NCBI RefSeq assembly: GCF_010998615.1
Contig: NZ_JAAEAH010000038.1
Location: 1 to 64,000, forward strand
Reading direction: 5' to 3'
DNA from: Myxococcus sp. CA023
GTDB taxonomy: Bacteria > Myxococcota > Myxococcia > Myxococcales > Myxococcaceae
Length of the DNA: 64,000 bases
The notes under the pieces were generated by a model that was given only the letters and a program-made list of their open reading frames with translations, was not told the origin of the DNA and did no database searches. The translations under genes were made by a program, and so were the position numbers. Position 1 is the stretch's first letter, and the number at the start of each line of letters is the position of its first letter. Shown here piece after piece: positions 6,583 to 17,506 of the stretch.

Positions 6583-8645
6583 ACCCCCTCATGAAGGTAT
6601 TGCTGAAGGCCCGAAACTCCTCGGACGTGGTGTTGGCGATCGCCATGGCCGCGGTCCTGGGCGCGCTCATCATCCCCTTACCCGCATGGCTCTTGGACGC
6701 GGGGCTCGCCGTCAATCTGGCGGCGTCGGTGGCCCTGCTGGTGGCCGCGCTGCGTGCCCGGGACGCCTTGAAGGTGACGTCGTTCCCCACGCTGTTGCTG
6801 TTCACCACGCTGTTCCGGTTGGCGCTCAACGTGTCCTCCACGCGGCTCGCGCTCGCGGAGGGGCACGCGGGAGACGTCATCCAGGCCTTCGGTGAGTTCG
6901 TCGTCCGGGGCGACTACGTTGTGGGCGCGGTGGTGTTCGCCATCCTCACGCTGGTGCAGTTGCTGGTCGTCACCAAGGGCGCGGAGCGGGTGGCGGAGGT
7001 GTCCGCGAGGTTCACGCTGGACGCGATGCCCGGCAAGCAGATGTCCATCGACGCGGACCTGCGCGCGGGTGCCATCGACCAGGCGCAAGCCCGGCGCCGA
7101 CGGCGTGACCTGGAGCGCGAGTCACAGATGTTCGGCGCCATGGACGGCGCGATGAAGTTCGTGAAGGGGGACGTGATTGCGGGCCTGGTCATCGTCGCCG
7201 TGAACCTGCTTGGAGGAACCGTCATTGGTGTGCTGCAGGGAGGCATGCCCCTGGCCGAGGCGGCGTCGACATTCGCGCTCATCGCCATTGGTGACGGGCT
7301 GGTGTCCCAAGTTCCCTCGCTGTGCATCGCCGTGGCCGCGGGCCTCGTCGTCACGCGCGTCGCCTCGGAGAAGGAAGAGGACACGCTGGGGGCGGAGATT
7401 GGGGCCCAGTTCTTCGGAGAGGCGCGGACGCTCTGGGTGGTGGCGGGCCTGTGCGTCGCGCTGGCCCTCATGCCGGGAATGCCGCACGTGACGTTCCTTC
7501 TGCTGGCGGGAGGCCTGGGCGGGCTTGGCCATGTGCTGAGCCGCGCGGGTGTTTCGACGGTCGAAGAGAAAGCAGGCGCGCCCGCGGAAGGCGTGGCGCC
7601 TGGCGCGGCTGGAGCCCCACCGGAAAGTGCCGCGTCGCCCGTGGGTGTCTCTCCGCTCACGCTGGACCTTGCGCCCGACCTGACGGTGCTGGCGGAAGCG
7701 GATGGCGCCGCCTTCGTCCACAAGACGTTGAACGGCGTGCGGGACGAGCTGTTCTTCGAACTGGGGGTTCGGGTGCCCGGCATCCGGGTGCGCACGCAGG
7801 CCGCCTACCTGGGCGCGGGCGAGTACCGCGTCCTGGTGGACGAAGTCCCGGCGGGTGGAGGGCAGGTGCTGCCGGGGGCGCTCTACGCGCTGGCGCCTCC
7901 GGACGAACTGGCGTTCCTCCAGGTGAGCGCGGAGGCCGCGACGGAGCCCTCGAGCGGGAAGGTCATCAGCCGCATTCCAGAGTCGGCTCGGGTCCTGCTG
8001 GAGACAGCGCAAGTGCCGCTGCGGCGTCCGGGAGAGCTGGTCTCGGACCACGTGCGCGCCATCCTGCGTATCCGCGCCGCGGACCTGCTGGGGCTGCAGG
8101 ACGTCCAGGGACTGCTGGAGGGACTGGAGGCGCAGGCGCCCGTGCTCGTGAAGGAGGCGCTGCAGAAGGTGCCGCTGCCGCTGCTCACGGATGTGCTTCG
8201 CAAGCTGCTCCAAGAGGGCGTCAGCATCCGGGACTTGCGAGCCATCCTGGAGGCGCTTGTGTCGCCGACGACGGAAGGGGATGCCGTCGCGCTCGCGGAG
8301 CGCTGTCGGCAAGCGCTGCGGCGGTACCTCAGCCACAAGTTCGCGCCCACCGGGCCGCTGTACGCGTACCTCGTGGACCCGGAGGTGGAAGAGGTGCTGC
8401 GCGGCATGGGCCCGCGAGGGCTGGCGCCTGACCCGGAGCGGGTGGCGGAAATCCTCGAAGGGGTGCGGCAGGTGGCCACCGAGGGACGGGCCGTGCTGCT
8501 CACCGCTCCGGATGTCCGGCGGCCTCTGCGCAGACTGTGCGAGGGCGCGTTCCCGGACGTCGCGGTGCTCACCTATGGCGAGCTGGATGGGGCCCTCCAG
8601 ATTCGCCCCATCGGCCGGCTGTCGCCGGTGGCGGTGGGGCGCTGA
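6579..8645 (+). CDS. sctV: Type III secretion export gate protein SctV
   Basis: A 688-residue FlhA/YscV-family protein. The N-terminal half has the membrane helices and the cytoplasmic loop signature RFTLDAMPGKQMSIDADLRA with QARRRRRDLERESQMFGAMD, the conserved FHIPEP region. The C-terminal half (about 360-688) is the nonameric cytoplasmic ring that binds chaperone-substrate complexes. A Gly/Ala/Pro linker of ~30 residues (330-360) separates them. It is the last gene of the visible T3SS operon, coupled to sctU by ATGA. It ends 11 bp from the convergent IHF/HU gene, so the ATPase, stalk, SctD, SctC and effectors are elsewhere or absent. Confidence 0.96.
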   Translation: MNPLMKVLLKARNSSDVVLAIAMAAVLGALIIPLPAWLLDAGLAVNLAASVALLVAALRARDALKVTSFPTLLLFTTLFRLALNVSSTRLALAEGHAGDVIQAFGEFVVRGDYVVGAVVFAILTLVQLLVVTKGAERVAEVSARFTLDAMPGKQMSIDADLRAGAIDQAQARRRRRDLERESQMFGAMDGAMKFVKGDVIAGLVIVAVNLLGGTVIGVLQGGMPLAEAASTFALIAIGDGLVSQVPSLCIAVAAGLVVTRVASEKEEDTLGAEIGAQFFGEARTLWVVAGLCVALALMPGMPHVTFLLLAGGLGGLGHVLSRAGVSTVEEKAGAPAEGVAPGAAGAPPESAASPVGVSPLTLDLAPDLTVLAEADGAAFVHKTLNGVRDELFFELGVRVPGIRVRTQAAYLGAGEYRVLVDEVPAGGGQVLPGALYALAPPDELAFLQVSAEAATEPSSGKVISRIPESARVLLETAQVPLRRPGELVSDHVRAILRIRAADLLGLQDVQGLLEGLEAQAPVLVKEALQKVPLPLLTDVLRKLLQEGVSIRDLRAILEALVSPTTEGDAVALAERCRQALRRYLSHKFAPTGPLYAYLVDPEVEEVLRGMGPRGLAPDPERVAEILEGVRQVATEGRAVLLTAPDVRRPLRRLCEGAFPDVAVLTYGELDGALQIRPIGRLSPVAVGR

Positions 8646-8656
8646 CGGAGGTGGGC

Positions 8657-9010
8657 TTAGAGCCCCGTGCCCGTGTTGCCCGGCCCCTTGCTTTCAGGAA
8701 GCGGGGGCAGCTCCGCCTGGGCCTGCTGGGGCGCCGGACGGTTCACGCGGTCGCGCAGCTCCTTGCCCGTGCGGAAGAGCAGGCCGCGCTTGGGCTTCAC
8801 CGGGATGACCTGTCCCGTCTTCGGGTTGCGGCCCTGGTAGCCCTGGTAGTTCTTCACGTGAAAGGCACCGAGTCCGCGAATCTCGATGTTCTCGCCGCGG
8901 CAGAGGGCATCCTTCATCGACTCGAAAATCGTCTCGATGGTGGCCTCAGCCTGCTTCTGCGTCACGCCCCTCTTGGCCACGAGGATGTTGATCAGATCGG
9001 ACTTGAGCAT
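8657..9010 (-). CDS. Integration host factor / HU-family DNA-binding protein (IhfB-like)
   Basis: A 117-residue nucleoid protein of the HU/IHF fold. The helical N-terminus is MLKSDLINILVAKRGVTQKQ, and the body has the family signature IEIRGLGAFHVKNYQGYQGR followed by NPKTGQ. GKELRDRVN, near the end of the fold, is closer to IHF-beta than to HU. About 25 extra Pro/Gln/Gly-rich residues (from PAPQQAQAEL) extend beyond the fold. It binds and bends DNA. ATG 9010 was chosen because GGAGCG lies just upstream and the conserved N-terminus begins there; an upstream in-frame extension to 9094 is not conserved-looking. It converges with sctV. Confidence 0.9.
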   Translation of the reverse strand: MLKSDLINILVAKRGVTQKQAEATIETIFESMKDALCRGENIEIRGLGAFHVKNYQGYQGRNPKTGQVIPVKPKRGLLFRTGKELRDRVNRPAPQQAQAELPPLPESKGPGNTGTGL

Positions 9011-9135
9011 CGGACGCTCCCGCAAACCCGGTGACCCCTTGGAAACAGGGCGCTCTGGCCCGTGGTCGAATCCTGAAAACATAACAGAACGCATCCTTCG
9101 TGCAAGCAGGGTGAGCTTCCAACCACCCAGAACCT

Positions 9136-10509
9136 CTACGGATTTCCCCCTGCGGCCACCCTGGGTGGTGGGGCGGGAGCAGGCTCCGCCAGTCCTGGGC
9201 GGAGCGGCACCACCAGGTCCAGCCAGCGGGTGCGACGTAGCAGGTCGACGCCGGCGCAGTCAGCTGCCTGGAAGATGGGCTCCATCTGTTCGAATCCAGG
9301 CGCCCGGGGCCCGTTCCCTCCCTCCGCGCCGCCGGTGAGCATCACACCGTGCACGGCGAGCGTGGTGTCCGCCAGCGTGAGGGCAGCCGGGTCCTTCGCG
9401 GGACGCAGGCCCCCTTTGCGGAGGCGCTCCAGCAACTCGGCGGCCACCATGCGGTCGACGACCTCGTGGACCAGCGACTCGGGGACGCGCAGCCGCGTCG
9501 CCAGCTCGCGCGGCGAGGGAGGCGGCAGCCCGTCCACCCAGGCCAGGGTGGTCTCCTGGGCGACACGGGCGGCGACCAGTTCGTGCGCGCGCGGGTGGCT
9601 TCCAAAAGCGAAGAGGGAGTGCCGGAAGGCGGTGTGTTCCACTGCATAGGAGAGCCGGGCGCCAAAGAGCACCAACAGCCAGCTCACGTAGACCCACGCC
9701 AGGAACAACGGGAGCGCGCCGAGCGAGCCGTAGAGGGGGTTGTACTGGAAGCTGCGCTCCGCGAATGCGGCGTACACCTGCTTGGCGAAAGTCCACCCCA
9801 GGCCGGCCACCAGTCCTCCGGCGAGCGCGGACCGGACGCGGACATGCGCGTAGGGCGTCCAGTAGTAGAGCAGGGTGAGGCTGGCCACGGTGACGAGCGT
9901 GGTGCCCAGCAGGATGAAGGCGCTGGCGTAGGGCGCGTGGCTCTGTAGGAAGACGCGGACCTTGCCCGTCCCGGAGAAGGACAGCGCGAGGAAGAAGGGG
10001 CCCACGAGCAGGAGGCCCGAGTAGATGAGCAGCCGGATGCGCCATGGCCGCTGCCGCCGGATGCCCCACAGCTCGTTGACGGCGCCGTCGAGCTGCCGCA
10101 GCAGCGAGCCGGCGGACAGGAGCACCGCCAGGAAGCCCACGCTGCCAATGGCGACGGTGTGCGTGGGGTTCAGGAACCGGTCGAGGAACTGGGATGACTT
10201 GCCGCGCACCCCGGGGTTGAGCACCTCGCTGACGACGAAGCGCAGCTTCTCCTTGAACTCGTCCTGGTGGAAGGCGGTCAGCAGCACGAGCGCCACCGTC
10301 AGGAGGGGCACCAGGGAGAACATGCTGACGTAGGTCAGCGCGGCGGCCCGAAGCCGGAGATTCTCCCCGCGAAAGCCCTGGGCCACCGTCTTCGCGGCCA
10401 GGAGGGTGTCTGTCGCGAACAGCCCCACGGGCGTGTGCTGCAGGGGCGCCCAGAGCCGAGTGGCTCGCTCGCGGAATTGACGGAGCCACGGCAGGGGCGT
10501 CAGCTTCAC
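9136..10509 (-). CDS. YihY/BrkB-family inner-membrane protein
   Basis: A protein of about 457 residues. The N-terminal ~290 residues form the six-helix YihY/virulence factor BrkB domain, with LRAAALTYVSMFSLVPLLTV, the LLRQLDGAVNELWGI segment, YYWTPYAHVRVRSALAGGLV and FLAWVYVSWLLVLFGARLSY as landmarks. The remaining ~165 residues are cytoplasmic, with a winged-helix-like block (PSPRELATRLRVPESLVHEV ... MVAAELLERL). The family was once misnamed RNase BN; its real function is unsettled. The start is placed at GTG 10509, preceded by GAGGGA; TTG 10521 is the in-frame alternative. It lies downstream of the RNase E/G gene on the same strand, separated by about 355 bp. Confidence 0.85.
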   Translation of the reverse strand: MKLTPLPWLRQFRERATRLWAPLQHTPVGLFATDTLLAAKTVAQGFRGENLRLRAAALTYVSMFSLVPLLTVALVLLTAFHQDEFKEKLRFVVSEVLNPGVRGKSSQFLDRFLNPTHTVAIGSVGFLAVLLSAGSLLRQLDGAVNELWGIRRQRPWRIRLLIYSGLLLVGPFFLALSFSGTGKVRVFLQSHAPYASAFILLGTTLVTVASLTLLYYWTPYAHVRVRSALAGGLVAGLGWTFAKQVYAAFAERSFQYNPLYGSLGALPLFLAWVYVSWLLVLFGARLSYAVEHTAFRHSLFAFGSHPRAHELVAARVAQETTLAWVDGLPPPSPRELATRLRVPESLVHEVVDRMVAAELLERLRKGGLRPAKDPAALTLADTTLAVHGVMLTGGAEGGNGPRAPGFEQMEPIFQAADCAGVDLLRRTRWLDLVVPLRPGLAEPAPAPPPRVAAGGNP

Positions 10510-10521
10510 CGATTCCCTCAA

Positions 10522-10864
10522 GAGGCCCGGCCGCGCCAGGCGCGGGCCTGACGGAGGCGGAGGGAACGTGGCCCCAGACGGGGCGATACGTGCTCGGAGC
10601 GCGAGGACATCATCCGTGTGACATGGCCGGCCGCGCGAGGCGGGAACCGCCTTGGGGCATGGACGCTCACGCTAGCCAATCCGCGGCCGCCAGTGCCAGC
10701 CCACCCCTGTTTGAGGTGGCCTGCCAGCGTACACAGGCCGACACGATGCGGGGCTTCGTGTGCACTGGCCAGCGACTTCCGCCTCGCCAGCGCCGCCGGC
10801 TCCCAGCCCCGGCCTTGAAACCACCGGCAGGGCAGGGCGCCGACGACTGACCGGCGGAAAGAAC
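10522..10864. other. Intergenic region between RNase E/G and yihY-like genes
   Basis: 343 bp with no convincing coding region on either strand; the short open frames here have no recognisable domain or ribosome-binding site. An inverted repeat GGCCTG (10718-10723) / CAGGCC (10734-10739) could form a small hairpin downstream of the RNase E/G stop, but no T-run follows on the minus strand. A promoter for the yihY-like gene is expected near 10520-10620; I could not identify one. Confidence 0.5.
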
Positions 10865-13663
10865 TCAGGTCGTGCCGCCCGAAGGCTCCGACCCACCACC
10901 CGAGGCTGGGGGCGGAGGCGGCGTCGAGCCACCCGCGTTCTCGCCTCCACCAGACGTGTTCTGCGAACCGCCGCGCTCTCCACGCTCGCCGCGGTCGCCA
11001 CGCCGTTCGCCGCGCTCGGGACGTTCGCCGCGCTCGGAGCGTTCACCACGCTCACTCCGTTCGCCGCCGCGCTCGGAGCGTTCGCCCCGTTCGCCGCCGC
11101 GCTCGGAACGGTCGCCACGCTCGCCACCCCGGTCACCCCGAGGACGGTCTCCGCCACTCCGGCCCTCGCGGCGGCCTTCGCGACGGTCTCCGCCCCGCTC
11201 ACCGCGCTCGGAGCGCTCGTTGCCCCGCTCACCACCCCGGTCCCTGCCACCACCGCCGCCGCCACCACCACCGCCGCGCCGGCCCTGCTCCTGGCGGCCG
11301 TAGCCCCCGCCATTGCTGTCGGGCTTGCGCTGCTGCATGGCCAGCTCGCCATCACCCGAGCCAGGCGACGAGGCCACCTTGTGCTCCGGTCCCGACGCCG
11401 AGCGTCCGTAGATGTCGTACTGCTCGCGGTGGTAGTTCTGCTGCGCCTTGACCTGGATGGACTTGTTGTACCGGTCCATCAGGTGCCGCAGCTCGTTGCG
11501 CTCCTCGCCCTGGAGCAGGCGCGCCACTTCCGCGTTGCAGTTGATGACCAGCGTGGAGTCCTTGTAGCCCGGCGCTTCGCGGCGAATCTCCCGGAAGATT
11601 TCGTAGGCCACGGTGGTGGCCGTCTTCACGAAGCCGTTGCCGTCGCAGTACGGGCAGTCCTCGTGGAGCATGCGGCCAATGGACTCGCGCACGCGCTTGC
11701 GCGTCATCTCCACGAGGCCCAGCTCGGAGATGCGCAGCACGTTCGTCTTGGCCTTGTCGCGGCCCAGCGCTTCCTGCAGCGCCTTGAAGACCTTGTCGCG
11801 GTTCTGCGCCTTCTCCATGTCGATGAAGTCGCAGATGATGATGCCGCCGATGTTGCGCAGCCGGAGCTGGTAGACAATCTCCTTGGCCGCCTCGACGTTG
11901 ATCTTGGTGATGGTCTCCTCGAGGCTCTTCTTGCCGACGTAGCGGCCCGAGTTGACGTCGATGGCGGTGAGCGCCTCGGCCTGGTCGATGATGAGGTAGC
12001 CGCCGCTCTTCAGCCACACCTTGCGCTGGGTGGCGCGCTGGAGCTCCTGCTCGATGCCGTACGCGTCGAAGACGGTGTCGTCGCCCTCGTGCAGGGCCAC
12101 CCTGTCTCGCAGCGCCGGGTCCTGCGCGGTGACGAAGCCGAGGATGCGCTCGTACTCCTCGCGGTCATCGACGACGAGCTTCTCCACGTCGTGCGCGAAG
12201 AGGTCGCGCGTGGCGCGCAGGATGAGGTCCAGGTCGGGGTGCAGCAGGCCGGGGCCGCCGCGCTTCTCGTTCTTGCGCACCACCTGGTTCCACACCTCGA
12301 TGAGGAACCGGATGTCGCTCTCGAGCTTCTCCTGCGGCACGTTCTCCGCGACGGTGCGGACGATGAAGCCCGTTCCGGGCGGGCGCAGGCGGTCCACGAT
12401 GTCACGCAGACGCCGGCGCTCCTTCTCGTTGGAGATGCGGCGGCTGATGCCCACGTGGTCCACCGTGGGCATGAACACCAGGTGACGGCCGGGGATGGAG
12501 ATGTGTGAGGTGAGCCGCGCGCCCTTGGTGCCGATGGGGTCCTTGGAAATCTGGACGACGACTTCCTGGCCCACCTTCAGCAGGTCCTCAATCTTGTCGG
12601 TGCGGCGCGGCTTGGCCTTCTCCTTGTCCTCGTCGCGCTTGTCGCCCCGGCGCTTCTCCTCCTGCGGCCGGCGGCCCTTGTCCTTCTCGCCGCGCTCCTT
12701 CTCCCGGCTCCGGGGCTCACGCGCCTCACGGGCCTCGCGCGGCGTGCGGCGCTCGCCGGAGACCTCGGACGGCTTCGCAGCCTGCGCGCCCTCCTCAGCG
12801 GGCGAGGGGATGATGTCTCCCAGCGCGGCGGCCGCGGGGGGAGGGGGCTCGACGGAAAGACCGGTGGCCTCGCCCTCGGCCGCTTCCACGGCCGATTCAG
12901 CGGGCGTCGCCACCCCGGCCGCGTCGGGCTCGGACGCTGCGGCAACGGCCAGCGCCGCCTCGGGCGACTCCACGTTCGCGGCGGGCTCCACGGTGGCCTC
13001 GGCCACCTGAGGCTCGGAGGAGGGCGCGACCTCGGCCTCACCACCCGCCGGAGCAGGCGCGGCCTCCACGGGCGCTGCCGTGGACGGCTCGACCGCGACA
13101 ATCTGCTCGGGCGTGACGGGCTGAACGGCCACCTCGGCGGCCACCACCATCTCCGACCCGGCGGCCGGCGCTTCCTCCGCGGTCGCCACCGGCGTCTCCG
13201 CGCCCGGCGGCGTCACCGTCGGGGCGTTGGCGGCCAGCTCCAGGGCGGTGTCGCGCGGCAGGGACTCAATGGGCGCCGTGACAGGCTCGAAATGGGCGTC
13301 CTCCGGCTCCACGTGACGGGGGGGCGCGTGCCGGGCGGCGGCCTCCGCGGCCTCGGCCTCGGACTCGTCCGGGACGTCCGGCGCATCCTCGTGCTCACCT
13401 TCGGTCAGCTCGAACTGCGCGCGCGCGAAGTCAGGGTCGTAGACGACGTCACTGACATAGAGGAACGCGGCCTTCTCCAGGCCAATGTCCACGAAGGCGG
13501 CCTGCATGCCCGGGAGCACCCGGACGACGCGGCCCTTGTAGATGTTCCCGACGACGCCCTTGTCCTTCTTACGCTCGAGGTAGAACTCCGCGATGTGTCC
13601 GCCCTCGACGAGCGCGACGCGCGTCTCTCGACCCGCGGCGTTGATGACCAGGATGCTGCTCAT
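10865..13663 (-). CDS. Ribonuclease E/G with expanded S1 loop and RGG-type tail
   Basis: A 932-residue Rne/Rng-family endoribonuclease. The N-terminal S1 start (ETRVALVEGG...GNIYKGRVVRVLPGMQAAFV, residues ~12-70) is interrupted at about residue 73 by ~260-280 residues. This insert is acidic/Ala/Pro-rich, then becomes a basic Arg/Lys/Glu block; the S1 fold resumes at KIEDLLKVGQEVVVQ (357). The DNase I-like catalytic domain follows with D569 (AIDVNSG) and D612 (CDFIDM), which match the catalytic Asp pair of RNase E in spacing. The Zn-link is C670-PY-C673. The tail (755-932) is disordered with a Gly run and RGGER/SERGER repeats, a probable RNA-binding and scaffold region. Its role is mRNA decay and rRNA processing. 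AGGA lies before ATG 13663. Confidence 0.93.
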   Translation of the reverse strand: MSSILVINAAGRETRVALVEGGHIAEFYLERKKDKGVVGNIYKGRVVRVLPGMQAAFVDIGLEKAAFLYVSDVVYDPDFARAQFELTEGEHEDAPDVPDESEAEAAEAAARHAPPRHVEPEDAHFEPVTAPIESLPRDTALELAANAPTVTPPGAETPVATAEEAPAAGSEMVVAAEVAVQPVTPEQIVAVEPSTAAPVEAAPAPAGGEAEVAPSSEPQVAEATVEPAANVESPEAALAVAAASEPDAAGVATPAESAVEAAEGEATGLSVEPPPPAAAALGDIIPSPAEEGAQAAKPSEVSGERRTPREAREAREPRSREKERGEKDKGRRPQEEKRRGDKRDEDKEKAKPRRTDKIEDLLKVGQEVVVQISKDPIGTKGARLTSHISIPGRHLVFMPTVDHVGISRRISNEKERRRLRDIVDRLRPPGTGFIVRTVAENVPQEKLESDIRFLIEVWNQVVRKNEKRGGPGLLHPDLDLILRATRDLFAHDVEKLVVDDREEYERILGFVTAQDPALRDRVALHEGDDTVFDAYGIEQELQRATQRKVWLKSGGYLIIDQAEALTAIDVNSGRYVGKKSLEETITKINVEAAKEIVYQLRLRNIGGIIICDFIDMEKAQNRDKVFKALQEALGRDKAKTNVLRISELGLVEMTRKRVRESIGRMLHEDCPYCDGNGFVKTATTVAYEIFREIRREAPGYKDSTLVINCNAEVARLLQGEERNELRHLMDRYNKSIQVKAQQNYHREQYDIYGRSASGPEHKVASSPGSGDGELAMQQRKPDSNGGGYGRQEQGRRGGGGGGGGGGRDRGGERGNERSERGERGGDRREGRREGRSGGDRPRGDRGGERGDRSERGGERGERSERGGERSERGERSERGERPERGERRGDRGERGERGGSQNTSGGGENAGGSTPPPPPASGGGSEPSGGTT

Positions 13664-14214
13664 GGATGAATCCTGCTGGCGCGCGCGGTAGGGCGGACCT
13701 CACCGGACGGGCGGCGGCGAGACGCCGCGCCTCCGAGCGCGCTGCGAAGGGAGAGGCGGCCTCCGGCGGGCCTACAGCGAGCGACGCCGGCCCGGGCATG
13801 CCGGGTGCGGCTGGGGGCTCGTTGTCGAGGACCGAGGGGACCACCGCCTGCTCCTCCGAGTTCATTGGCGCCCCGCATTGCGACCGGCACCGTGCCGGGC
13901 GAGGCCTTGTCTTCACAACGCGTTCGAGCTTCCCCACGACGCGCGTGCCGCCCGCTCTTCTATCCACACCCGGTCGGTGCCCATCGTGGGCCACCTTGGG
14001 GGGGCGACTGGAGCCTCGGTGCAGCTGACGCGCCCGGAGGAGCCGGGAACGCAACCCGTCAAAATCCCTACCAGACGTCGACCCCCGACAACGCGGGGCG
14101 TCACACAACCGTCCAGAAACACGGGGAGTTTTTCACGGCCCCCCAGGTGTGTAAAGCCGAGAAACGGCTTCCATCCACTGTCAGGCAGATGCCGGGCGGC
14201 TACCCGGCAGGGCA
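13664..14214. other. Long leader/intergenic region upstream of RNase E/G
   Basis: 551 bp between the RNase E/G start and the end of the DUF3052 gene. No gene is convincingly supported. A minus-strand open frame beginning near 13862 (MNSEEQAVVPSVLDNEP...) runs out of frame into the RNase gene and becomes Arg-rich, so it is more likely a chance frame than a leader peptide. RNase E genes are known in other bacteria to have long autoregulatory 5' leaders, and the length here would allow that. The distal part (14154-14170) holds the terminator-like hairpin of the ligA operon. Confidence 0.45.
14149..14170 (-). terminator. Hairpin downstream of ligA-acyP-DUF3052 operon
   Basis: An inverted repeat AAGCCG (14154-14159), loop AGAAA, CGGCTT (14165-14170). 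Read on the minus strand the stem is followed by TTTACAC, a short T-rich stretch. It lies 45 bp beyond the DUF3052 stop codon, where a terminator for that operon is expected. The T-run is weak. Confidence 0.45.
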
Positions 14215-14658
14215 TCAGGCCTGGGCAGGGGCTCGCTTGCGCTCCCCTGGCTTGTCCAGTCGCCCTCGGGGCCGCCTCACCAGCCGGAGGCCTGTCCAGG
14301 TGGCATCGATGATGCAGATTTTGTTGTCCACCAGACCGATGTCCAGGGCCGCGTGGCGGACGAAGTCCTCGGAGAGGCCCCGGCGGGCACTCTCGCCCCC
14401 CGGCCAGCACACCCAGATGCCGCCAGTGAGGGCCATGGCGCGGGCCAGGGCCGGCAGCCGCTGCACCAGCTCCTGCGGGTCCTCGGTGAAGAAGAGGATG
14501 ACATCCAGGCCCGTCACCGCGGTGATGAGGAACTCCACCCCATCCGGCAGCGGGTTGAGCTTCTGCACGAAGCCCCGCGGCGGGTTGATGACGGAGACCT
14601 TGGATCCGGCCCGGATACCCAGCATTGCCGGGAGGGAGGCCAGCGCGTAGGGCGTCAT
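14215..14658 (-). CDS. DUF3052-family protein
   Basis: A 147-residue cytosolic protein with the DUF3052 pattern. The N-terminal block is [20 protein letters not shown], followed by a hydrophobic strand ([20 protein letters not shown]), the block [20 protein letters not shown], and [20 protein letters not shown] near the C-terminus. The fold resembles a methyltransferase-like Rossmann remnant without a visible SAM motif; its function is unknown. It is translated from ATG 14658 overlapping the acylphosphatase stop by 4 nt, so it is coupled to acyP and ligA. It ends with a basic tail RKRAPAQA. Confidence 0.8.
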   Translation of the reverse strand: MTPYALASLPAMLGIRAGSKVSVINPPRGFVQKLNPLPDGVEFLITAVTGLDVILFFTEDPQELVQRLPALARAMALTGGIWVCWPGGESARRGLSEDFVRHAALDIGLVDNKICIIDATWTGLRLVRRPRGRLDKPGERKRAPAQA

Positions 14659-14942
14659 GACGTGCGCTCCACGTTGAATTGAATGAACTCGCCGGTGGCC
14701 TCGCTGTCCGCGCGCTGAACGCCCGAAACCCGGGCCTGCGTCGGACCGCGATGACACCAACGGATGAACTCCTCGAGCACGGCGGGCTCCCCTTCCACGA
14801 CGGCCTCCACGGCCCCGTCCGGCCGGTTGCGCACCCAGCCTGTCAGACCCAGGCGTGTGGCCTCAACGCGGGCGCTCTCCCGGAAGAAGACGCCCTGCAC
14901 CTTGCCTTCGATGCGCAGCGAGGCTCGCCGCGTGCCACTCAT
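14655..14942 (-). CDS. acyP: Acylphosphatase
   Basis: A 95-residue ferredoxin-like acylphosphatase (acyl phosphate to carboxylate plus phosphate). It has the phosphate-binding loop [16 protein letters not shown], with the catalytic Arg in FFR, and [20 protein letters not shown], which supplies the catalytic Asn in VRN. The start ATG 14942 gives the usual N-terminus; ATG 14954 (four residues longer) directly follows the ligA stop and is equally possible. It lies between ligA and the DUF3052 gene in a minus-strand operon with a 4-nt overlap downstream. Confidence 0.93.
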   Translation of the reverse strand: MSGTRRASLRIEGKVQGVFFRESARVEATRLGLTGWVRNRPDGAVEAVVEGEPAVLEEFIRWCHRGPTQARVSGVQRADSEATGEFIQFNVERTS

Positions 14943-14957
14943 GGACCGCCCCATCCT

Positions 14958-17506
<2,549 letters not shown>

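Noticed and set aside
8651-8666. GGGCT-TAG-AGCCC hairpin between sctV and the IHF gene as a terminator
   Set aside because: The stem is only five base pairs, there is no T-run, and it overlaps the stop codon.
9270-9300. TTCGAATCC-like tRNA T-loop
   Set aside because: It lies inside the yihY-like coding sequence and no acceptor stem or anticodon arm can be drawn around it.
10760-12508. Long + strand open frame (582 codons) opposite the RNase E/G gene
   Set aside because: It is the mirror of a GC-rich real gene; the translated protein is Ala/Val/Thr/Leu low complexity with no domain, and the minus-strand frame has an intact, recognisable RNase.
13569-14108. Minus-strand frame (179 codons) upstream of RNase E/G as a leader gene
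   Set aside because: It overlaps the RNase start out of frame, becomes Arg-rich there, and matches no family.
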